From assembly GCA_018609965.1 (NCBI GenBank), contig JAHENP010000301.1, positions 1-13,994 of the forward strand: a stretch of 13,994 bases of DNA, written 5' to 3'. Positions 7,586 to 13,105 of this stretch are shown here, piece by piece. Numbering within the stretch: position 1 is the stretch's first letter; every line of letters starts with the position of its first letter. A model generated the notes under the pieces. It saw only the letters and a list, made by a program, of their open reading frames with translations. It was not told the origin of the DNA and made no database searches. The DNA comes from Haloferacaceae archaeon (lineage in GTDB: Archaea; Halobacteriota; Halobacteria; Halobacteriales; Haloferacaceae). The translations under genes were made by a program, and so were the position numbers.

Positions 7586-9793
7586 ATGGATAGTGAGATC
7601 GTCGACGTGGTGACCGACTGGGAGTCGGAGTCGTTCTCTGGGGGGATCGACGGGCTCCGGGACCTCGCCGACGAGGAGTTCACGGGGGCGGTGACGGAGG
7701 GGACGGGCTGGCTGTTCTTCCTCAACGGTCGTGTCGTCGGCGTGTTCGACGGCGATCTCGACCGGTTCGACGGAGCCTCCGGACGAGCACACCGCGCGCC
7801 GGACCCATCCTTGCCGTTGTTGTTCACGATGTTGGCGACCGGCGGGGAGACGAAGGCACAGTACTACACGGAAGACACGTCGTTGTCGTCGGCCGACGAC
7901 ACGTTGTCTGCGGGGAGTTTCACCGGCTACATCGAACTCTCCGAGAACGTTCTTTCGGGCGACTACTACGTGGTCTACTACGGCGGCCGGAAGCTCCCGT
8001 GTGCGTTCCTCGGACAGAGTCGGGAGATCGTCACCGGCGAGGACGCGTTCGACCGCGCCGCAGACGAGGTCGGGATCTACGAGGTAATGGACGTAGACGT
8101 GGAGATTACGGAGTTGCCGGAGCCGGCCGAGCCCGACTCGTCGGCGCCCGACTCCGTGGCCAGTGAGCCGCCGGACGCGGGCGGAGCGGGTGCCGGGACA
8201 GACGAGAGTGGCACCACCGCGAGTGAGGACGTGTCCGTCGAGGAGACGGCGGGGGAGGGTGGTGACACCGGCGGGGTAACGGGTCGCGACGCCGTTGCTG
8301 CCGAGTCTCCCAGCGCCACGGCTGATGCGGGGACAGACGGAACGGCGACCGCCGCCGAGAGCCGAGTAAGGTCGGCGTCTGGGGGCCGGGGGTCGACGGC
8401 GGACGTGGCTCCCGACACCGAGTCGGCCGACACGGCGGAGCCGGCCGGCGCCACCGAGCCGGGGAGTCGGGGGGCAGCGGCCGAGCCGCCACGGCAGCCG
8501 ACCGACGGCGGTGCGACGGCGACACGGAAGGCAAACGGCGGGATCGAGGCGGGCGCAGAGCCGTCGGACCCGGATCTCGCGTCCGAACGCGAGTGGCAGG
8601 AGACCCGGACGATTCCGTCGTTGGACCCCAGTGAGTCGTCGACCGACGGGACACCCGACGGGGCGGTTGAGGAGGAGTCGGCGGCCGTTGGCCACAGCGC
8701 GGACACGACCACACGGGGGTCGGAGTCGGACGGTGACTCGCGGGCGGCGGGCAGTCGGCGTGCGTCGGGGACGGACGGCCGCGAGAGCGGGCAGTCGACA
8801 CGCGGCGGCGGAGTGAACGAGACGGTCGCGACGCTCCGCGAGCGAGTCGTCGAAGTCGAGTCGGAGCGCGACGAGACGCGCCGAGAGCTCCAACAGACGC
8901 GCGAACAGTTGGAGCGCCGCGAGGCGGAGTTGGAACGCCGCGAAGAGGAGTTGGCAGACACACGCGCAGACAACGAGGAGTTGTCCGAGCGGGTCACGGA
9001 GCTCGAAGCGGAGATCGAGGGGTTGCGCGACCAACTCACGGAGTTCGAGGCACAACAACCGGACGGCGACCGGGAGTTGGCGCCGGCGGCGGCGTTGTCG
9101 GGGACGAACCTGTTCGTCAGGTACGACTCCAAGAGCGAGCCGACGTTGGAGACGGCTCACGCGGAGACGGCGACGCGCGCGGAGGTCGAAGAGAACCTGC
9201 GGCTGGAGACACACACGGAGTTCGAGCAGGCGGCAGTCGTGGTCGAAGGGGAGACGTACGATGGGTTCCTGTCGGACACTGTCGAGTACAGCTTCGTCCA
9301 GTGGGTCGTCCGGGAACTCCTGTACGAACTTCAGGAGACGGGCGCCGAGGGGAAGCTCAAGGACCTGTACGACGCGATCCCGAAGATCGACCGGGCAGAG
9401 CTCCACGGCGTCGTCGAGTTGGTCGGCGAAGACCAGAAGGTCGAGGGGGAACGGCCGTTCGACGTGATCCTCAGAGACCGGATGGGGGAGCCGTTGGTGG
9501 TCGCGAACGTGGCCGACGCTCGGGAGGCGACCGCAGAGCCGGCGGTCTCAGAGCTGATCGGCGACGCCAGAGAGGTGGCAGAGTCCCACGACTCGCTGGG
9601 GTGTGCCGCGTACGTCTCGGCGTCGTTTTTCGAACCGCGGGCGTTGGAGACCGCGACCGAGGAGACCGGCGGCGGGTTGTTGTCGCGGAACAAGCGGGCC
9701 AGCTACGTCAAGCTTGCACGGAAACGAGGGTTCCACCTCGGACTCGTAGAGTCACGCGACGAGGGGTTCCACTTCACCGTTCCCGAACTGTAG
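7586..9793 (+). CDS. Large haloarchaea-specific protein: N-terminal domain, disordered linker, coiled coil, C-terminal domain (often auto-annotated as transcriptional regulator)
   Basis: A 735-aa protein of a family I recognise only from haloarchaeal genomes, with no proven function. Residues 1 to about 175 form a folded domain (EFTGAVTEGTGWLFFLNGRVVGVF, then FTGYIELSENVLSGDYYVVYYGG region). Residues about 180-412 are a low-complexity linker rich in Ala, Gly, Ser, Thr, Asp and Glu. Residues about 413-491 are a charged coiled coil full of Arg and Glu heptads, likely to dimerise the protein. Residues about 505-735 form a conserved C-terminal domain with FDVILRDRMGEPLVVANV (625-642), a beta-hairpin shape reminiscent of restriction-endonuclease-like folds but without the E-x-K residues. 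There is no signal peptide or membrane segment. The start is set by the TATA box at 7553. The 3' end appears duplicated at 11599-11678. Confidence 0.85.
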   Translation: MDSEIVDVVTDWESESFSGGIDGLRDLADEEFTGAVTEGTGWLFFLNGRVVGVFDGDLDRFDGASGRAHRAPDPSLPLLFTMLATGGETKAQYYTEDTSLSSADDTLSAGSFTGYIELSENVLSGDYYVVYYGGRKLPCAFLGQSREIVTGEDAFDRAADEVGIYEVMDVDVEITELPEPAEPDSSAPDSVASEPPDAGGAGAGTDESGTTASEDVSVEETAGEGGDTGGVTGRDAVAAESPSATADAGTDGTATAAESRVRSASGGRGSTADVAPDTESADTAEPAGATEPGSRGAAAEPPRQPTDGGATATRKANGGIEAGAEPSDPDLASEREWQETRTIPSLDPSESSTDGTPDGAVEEESAAVGHSADTTTRGSESDGDSRAAGSRRASGTDGRESGQSTRGGGVNETVATLRERVVEVESERDETRRELQQTREQLERREAELERREEELADTRADNEELSERVTELEAEIEGLRDQLTEFEAQQPDGDRELAPAAALSGTNLFVRYDSKSEPTLETAHAETATRAEVEENLRLETHTEFEQAAVVVEGETYDGFLSDTVEYSFVQWVVRELLYELQETGAEGKLKDLYDAIPKIDRAELHGVVELVGEDQKVEGERPFDVILRDRMGEPLVVANVADAREATAEPAVSELIGDAREVAESHDSLGCAAYVSASFFEPRALETATEETGGGLLSRNKRASYVKLARKRGFHLGLVESRDEGFHFTVPEL

Positions 9794-9800
9794 CCGCCGA
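9748..9800 (+). repeat. Left copy of duplicated gene 3' end (possible att-like boundary)
   Basis: The last codons of the 735-aa gene and the bases after its stop match a second site at 11618-11678. TTCACCGTTCC (9772-9782) and GCCGCCGA (9793-9800) are identical in both. The intervening CGAACTGTA corresponds to GAAACTGTGA with a few changes. This copy is in frame and ends the gene (FTVPEL, then TAG). Confidence 0.5.
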
Positions 9801-10077
9801 GCAGAGTTGCTCTGTCCAAACAGCTTTCAATCAAAAACCAGACACTAATCCTACCACGTCACGGAGAGACGGGTGACACCGAGCCACGAAGTAGTGTTGC
9901 ATGTTGAGGGTATGACAGGCGGCTTGACGTTGACGAAGTGACTTTTTTAATCATGATGTCGTGGTCGCTCCAGCGTCTCGCTTCAACGAAAGAGATGACG
10001 TTAGACATTTATTACCGATCGACAACTCGACGTATCACGTTCGAGAGAGTGTGGTGACTACGATAGACAGTTGGCGT
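9794..10077. other. 284-nt AT-richer intergenic stretch at the left of the accessory islet
   Basis: There is no convincing gene. Just after the stop come two tiny hairpins, GAGCA/TGCTC (9799-9812) and CTGT/ACAG (9812-9823), which could help end transcription. A TATA-like TTTTTTAA lies at 9943-9950, and another AT tract, ATTTATTA, lies near 10006-10013. A 34-codon frame at 9953-10057 opens MMSWSLQRLA; its first ATG is too near the TATA box to be transcribed from it, so it is doubtful. The composition differs clearly from the GC-rich genes on the left. A transposon remnant is possible, but I found no transposase sequence. Confidence 0.4.
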
Positions 10078-10620
10078 CTAAGGCTCAGTTTCGTTCAACT
10101 GTGACCGCCTTGTCGTGTCCTTCTTTTCAACAGTCGTATCTGTCTCACCAGTAAATGTCGATTCTACCTCCTGCTCAAACGCCTCTCTAGAGATTTCGCC
10201 GTTTATATACGCATCACGAGCATTCTTAATATTGTCGTGGTCAGCTTCGTCGGGGGTCAGGTCCGAGCGTCCATTGGACTCAATTTCCACTGGTACGTCG
10301 TCAGCCACGGATTCAAACAGTATCGAAACGACGACTCCAACACATAGCGCAACCCACACCTCCATCCCGAGCAGAGCGACGCCAGCAGTCGTTGCTGCCC
10401 CGCCGGAAGCGAAGGAAACCCAGTTGTTACTCACAAGCGCTGCCCCCGAGTCGTATCCCAGTGCTGGTATCCCCTTCAGTGCGAGTTCGACGGCTCCGAC
10501 GATGACCACTCCGAACGTCAGTGCATAGTACCACTCTACCCCGACGGCGAGTCCACCGAGAGTTGCGACGACACCCGCGACGTTCGACCGCCAGTCCTCC
10601 TCTTCGATTTTTTGAACCAC
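10078..10620 (-). CDS. Multi-pass membrane protein with SHOCT-like C-terminal segment, divergent from the halocin-like gene
   Basis: This 180-aa protein has four likely membrane segments (about 13-28, 31-48, 67-84 and 86-106). A soluble acidic tail follows. Residues 127-154 (DNIKNARDAYINGEISREAFEQ and following) have the pattern of a SHOCT module, a short helical pair often found at the ends of membrane proteins and thought to mediate oligomerisation. The start is GTG 10618-10620; an overlapping ATG one base off is in the wrong frame. The weak box GATATTCA about 26 nt upstream fits a leaderless start. It shares a 109-nt divergent promoter region with the halocin C8-like precursor. That arrangement suggests a linked role such as immunity, export or regulation, but the protein itself shows no enzymatic motif. 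Codon use is less GC-biased than in flanking genes. Confidence 0.75.
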   Translation of the reverse strand: MVQKIEEEDWRSNVAGVVATLGGLAVGVEWYYALTFGVVIVGAVELALKGIPALGYDSGAALVSNNWVSFASGGAATTAGVALLGMEVWVALCVGVVVSILFESVADDVPVEIESNGRSDLTPDEADHDNIKNARDAYINGEISREAFEQEVESTFTGETDTTVEKKDTTRRSQLNETEP

Positions 10621-10729
10621 ATTGCTTCTAGTTGCCCCCGTGAATATCAGCTTTTTGCGTGATTATGTTGTTTTGGAAATAAGATTACAAGTTTGCAACA
10701 AATTTAATACTTAACAGGGTAATGTGTAG
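10621..10729. promoter_or_regulatory. AT-rich divergent promoter region between membrane protein and halocin-like gene
   Basis: This 109-nt spacer is strikingly AT-rich. On the plus strand TTTAATAC (10703-10710) is an excellent TATA box about 24-27 nt before ATG 10730. On the minus strand GATATTCA (10642-10649) is similarly placed for GTG 10620. A TTGCAA palindrome in GTTTGCAACAAA (10691-10702) sits directly upstream of the plus-strand TATA box and overlaps the BRE position, so it could be an operator. Confidence 0.6.
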
Positions 10730-11560
10730 ATGTATCTGAGAAGGCTACGTAGAAGACAGATAAAGAGAAGGAACGTACTAAGATCCGTGGGTGCTGCTAG
10801 CATAGCAAGTGGACTCGGGATGACCGTCCCGACGGCGGCAGCAGACGACGCCGAGTTCACCATCAACGATCAGAAGCTGCTGACTCCTGCTGAGGTTCAA
10901 CCTGATCGAGACGCAATCCAGTCGACCGAGGAGAGTCAGGCTCTGTCCAGCGCGATCACTGCGGACACCGGGCGTGAGCCGGGTGACCCAGCGATGGGAT
11001 TCGAGCTGGAAGTTGACGACCCCGAGCTGGCTTCAGCGTCCCCTCGACTGCTCGCGGTTCCGCACAAACCGACCGAGAAAGACTGGGATGCTGTCTCTGT
11101 GGACGAGGCTGCATATCAGATCGCCCTGACCGCCGAACAGCGTGGAGAGCGCGTTGTTGTCGGTACGATCGGGTTCGCCAATCACCAGGTGTCGGCCGAC
11201 ACGATGCGAGTCGATGCGTACGGTCGGGACGACTCTGACCGCGTCACCGTAGACAACATCGGTGTCGTTGAGTCAAGAGAAGTGAGCAAGCCTACCATCA
11301 ACCGAGAGCCGTCGGAGGACGGCTACCTGAAGTGCAAGGCTTGTGAGATCATCGTCGCAGCTCTGTGTGTCGGGGTGAGCGAGTACCTCGGCAAGGCTGG
11401 TTGTTACGCCCGGTGCGTCCCGATCGCTGCAAGCACCATCTACGGCGGTGCTATCTGTGGCGGGCTCTGTTACGCCCTGACCACGACGTTCGGTCGGATC
11501 GCCTGTGCGTCGGGCGGTCTGTCGGCAGGCGCCTGCTACACAATCAACTTCTGCGGGTAG
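10730..11560 (+). CDS. Halocin C8-like microhalocin precursor (Tat signal, putative immunity region, ten-Cys C-terminal peptide)
   Basis: This 276-aa precursor has a basic N-terminus with a twin-arginine motif KRRNVLRSVG (12-21), a hydrophobic stretch and an Ala-rich cleavage region TAAADD (35-40), indicating Tat export. Residues about 40-198 form an acidic soluble domain. The last 75 residues carry ten Cys (202, 205, 213, 225, 229, 243, 247, 259, 269, 275) in a hydrophobic, Gly/Ala-rich chain. In halocin C8 one precursor gives an N-terminal immunity protein HalI and a C-terminal 76-aa peptide that also has ten Cys, begins with a CxxC and ends at Cys. Here CKAC opens and FCG closes. Function as an antimicrobial and cleavage around 192-199 are inferred. 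No protease or ABC exporter gene is beside it. The first codons are rich in AGA, AGG, ATA and CTA, unlike its neighbours. Confidence 0.82.
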   Translation: MYLRRLRRRQIKRRNVLRSVGAASIASGLGMTVPTAAADDAEFTINDQKLLTPAEVQPDRDAIQSTEESQALSSAITADTGREPGDPAMGFELEVDDPELASASPRLLAVPHKPTEKDWDAVSVDEAAYQIALTAEQRGERVVVGTIGFANHQVSADTMRVDAYGRDDSDRVTVDNIGVVESREVSKPTINREPSEDGYLKCKACEIIVAALCVGVSEYLGKAGCYARCVPIAASTIYGGAICGGLCYALTTTFGRIACASGGLSAGACYTINFCG

Positions 11561-11598
11561 TTCGAGAAACTCACCCGATCCGTATTATTTCGTCGCTG

Positions 11599-11678
11599 GC
11601 GTTCCACTCGGTGACAAGCCAGTGTCGAAACGAGAGGTTCCGGGTTTCACCGTTCCGAAACTGTGAGTCGGCCGCCGA
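11599..11678 (+). pseudogene. Decayed, frameshifted second copy of the 3' end of the 735-aa gene
   Basis: Read in one frame, 11599-11643 gives AFHSVTSQCRNERFR, which lines up with GFHLGLVESRDEGFH at the end of the 735-aa protein. After a net two-base insertion, 11646-11666 gives FTVPKL and a TGA stop, against FTVPEL and TAG. TTCACCGTTCC and the trailing GCCGCCGA are identical at the DNA level. I see no further upstream coding match, so only about 22 codons remain. The likely reading is a displaced original gene end left after insertion of the islet. A chance match of the weaker half cannot be excluded. Confidence 0.5.
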
Positions 11679-11714
11679 CCCCGGCCGTGGGGCCGGATAG
11701 CGGATATCCGACTC
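11665..11714. repeat. Inverted repeat with nested palindromes
   Basis: GAGTCGG (11665-11671) and CCGACTC (11708-11714) are perfect inverted arms. Inside are CCCCGGCCGTGGGG-type GC dyads (about 11679-11692), and CGGATATCCG (11701-11710) is a perfect 10-bp palindrome overlapping the right arm. It could be a folded RNA, a terminator or a recombination site; nothing in the sequence decides. Confidence 0.45.
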
Positions 11715-11937
11715 GTAGATGTGGGTTCCGTAGGGTACGACCAGCCAAGCTGATCGCAGTCGTCACACACGGAGGCAGAGCTATCCAGCAGAAACTGACA
11801 CCCTCTCACAGCTAAATGTGGCTGTCGTCTGGCCGTGGCACAGGGCCGTATTTTACGATTTGAAATTCAGACGAGCGGGACACGGTCCACCGGGCGCCCC
11901 CGGCGGCTCCCCACTGGAGAAGGCGACGAAAGGAAAC

Positions 11938-11945
11938 CGTATTAG
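11938..11945 (+). promoter_or_regulatory. TATA-like box of aIF2-alpha
   Basis: CGTATTAG is centred about 26 nt upstream of ATG 11968, predicting a leaderless transcript and therefore a promoter of its own for the aIF2-alpha, nop10 and PAC2 cluster. Confidence 0.5.
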
Positions 11946-11967
11946 GCTGGGTGCGTAACCAGCAGGT

Positions 11968-12768
11968 ATGAAATTCAGCGGGTGGCCCGAGAAGGGCGAT
12001 CTGGTCGTCGGCGAGGTCGACGAGATCGCCGACTTCGGTGTGTTCGTCGAGCTAGAGGAGTACCAGGACAAACGCGGACTGGTCCACGTCAGCGAAGTCG
12101 CGGCAGGGTGGATCAAGAACATCCGCGACCACGCGAGCACGGGCGAGCGGGTCGTCGCAAAGGTGTTGGACATCGACGAGTCCAGCCAGCAGATCGACCT
12201 GTCGTTGAAAGACGTGAACGACCACCAGCGGTCGGACAAGATCCAGGAGTGGAAAAACGAGCGGAAGGCGGACAACTGGATGACAATCGCGTTCGGCGAG
12301 GACGTGAGCGACGAGCAGTACAGCGGCGTCGCAACCGAGTTGCTCGCGGAGTTCGGCTCGATGTACGACGGGTTCGAGCAGGCGGCGATCCACGGCGACG
12401 AGGCGCTCGAAGATGTCGACCTGACCGACGAGGAAGTCGAGGCGGTCGTGGAGGCCGCTCGCGACAACGTCTCGGTGCCGTACGTCAACGTGACCGGCTA
12501 CGTTGATCTAGAGTGTGGCGCCGCCGACGGGGTCGACGCGATCCGAGAGGCGTTGCAGGCCGCAGAGGGGAACGGCGAGGTACCCGAGGAGGTCGACCTG
12601 TCGGTGACGTACGTCGGGTCGCCGGAGTACCGGATCAAGGTGCAGGCGCCAGACTACAAGACCGCCGAGCGGGAGCTGGAGACGGCCGCCGAGCGGGCCG
12701 CAGACGAGATCGCGACGATCGGCGGCGAGGGGGAGTACCACCGCGACCGCCGGACAGACGACGAGTGA
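11968..12768 (+). CDS. tif2a: Translation initiation factor aIF2 subunit alpha
   Basis: This 266-aa alpha subunit of the heterotrimer aIF2 helps the gamma subunit deliver initiator Met-tRNA to the small ribosomal subunit. Residues 1 to about 85 form an S1/OB domain ([20 protein letters not shown], then [16 protein letters not shown] and VVAKVLDID). Residues about 88-170 form the helical domain (containing [20 protein letters not shown]). Residues about 172-262 form the C-terminal alpha/beta domain that binds gamma ([34 protein letters not shown] region). Length is normal. The position equivalent to eukaryotic Ser51 reads Ala (A45 in [11 protein letters not shown]), so classical kinase control at this residue is not possible. 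nop10 starts 64 nt downstream. The usual upstream ribosomal protein genes are missing here. Confidence 0.97.
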   Translation: MKFSGWPEKGDLVVGEVDEIADFGVFVELEEYQDKRGLVHVSEVAAGWIKNIRDHASTGERVVAKVLDIDESSQQIDLSLKDVNDHQRSDKIQEWKNERKADNWMTIAFGEDVSDEQYSGVATELLAEFGSMYDGFEQAAIHGDEALEDVDLTDEEVEAVVEAARDNVSVPYVNVTGYVDLECGAADGVDAIREALQAAEGNGEVPEEVDLSVTYVGSPEYRIKVQAPDYKTAERELETAAERAADEIATIGGEGEYHRDRRTDDE

Positions 12769-12818
12769 CGCCGTCGGTCGAGGCCGCGCCAGTCGGGGGT
12801 CTGTCGACCGGCGCCCTG

Positions 12819-12826
12819 GGGGGTGA
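12819..12826 (+). promoter_or_regulatory. Ribosome-binding site of nop10
   Basis: GGGGTGAG-type sequence (GGGGGGTGAGA, about 12818-12828) matches the anti-Shine-Dalgarno GGTGA core and lies 5-8 nt before GTG 12833. It decides this start for the small downstream gene and shows it is translated from a leadered, polycistronic message. Confidence 0.6.
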
Positions 12827-12832
12827 GACGGC

Positions 12833-13024
12833 GTGAAGTCGGACATCCAGGTCTGTGGGGAGTGGGAGTCGAGACACGACCGTCCGGTGTACACGCTCGG
12901 CGAGACGTGTCCCGCGTGTGGTGCCGCGGCGGTCAACGTCGCGCCCGCGCCGTTCGACCCCGCGGACCCGCACGGGGAGTACCGTCGGCGGGCCAAGCGA
13001 CGGGCTCGCGACGACGGCGAGTGA
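12833..13024 (+). CDS. nop10: H/ACA ribonucleoprotein subunit Nop10
   Basis: This 63-aa subunit belongs to the H/ACA RNP (with Cbf5, Gar1 and L7Ae), which converts selected uridines to pseudouridine in archaeal rRNA under guide RNAs. The family core is present: VYTLGETCPACG (19-30), then AVNVAPAPFDPADPHGEYRRR, matching the Nop10 pattern YTL...CP.CG...PP.F.P.D.Y..YRR. C26 and C29 form the second zinc knuckle. The first knuckle is incomplete, with C8 followed by Trp at the usual second Cys position and a few extra residues. GTG 12833 has a good ribosome-binding site. The gene lies between aIF2-alpha and the PAC2-family gene, as in many archaea. Confidence 0.93.
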   Translation: MKSDIQVCGEWESRHDRPVYTLGETCPACGAAAVNVAPAPFDPADPHGEYRRRAKRRARDDGE

Positions 13025-13105
13025 CCGGTCGCGGTCGGTTCGTCCCGTGGGGAACGCCACTGCCGAGCCGACGCACCTTTGTGAACGCCAGCCCGCGTGT
13101 AGCGT

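Larger units (their letters stand above)
11561..11967. other. 407-nt intergenic region: decayed gene-end copy, hairpin, aIF2-alpha promoter
   Basis: No intact gene is seen. In order it holds a T-rich stretch after the halocin-like gene (11583-11590, a possible terminator), a decayed copy of the 3' end of the 735-aa gene (11599-11678), a hairpin region (11665-11714), an AT tract (GTATTTTACGATTTG, 11849-11863) and the TATA-like box of aIF2-alpha (11938-11945). A 74-codon minus-strand frame (11585-11809) contains CDDC but overlaps the decayed copy and matches nothing I know. Confidence 0.45.

Noticed and set aside
6860..9406. An 848-codon open frame on the minus strand opposite the AhpD-like and 735-aa genes
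   Set aside because: Its translation is Arg/Leu/Val/Pro-rich and basic, with no family motif. Long antisense frames are expected in very GC-rich DNA, and the plus-strand genes have family motifs, acidic composition and a promoter.
9870..9960. A possible insertion-sequence terminus
   Set aside because: No matching inverted end was found in the window and no transposase fragment is recognisable, so it is reported only as unexplained sequence.
11585..11809. A 74-codon minus-strand frame with CDDC, considered as a small zinc protein
   Set aside because: It overlaps the decayed gene-end copy and the hairpin, has only a few Cys without a full zinc pattern, and lacks a clear promoter.
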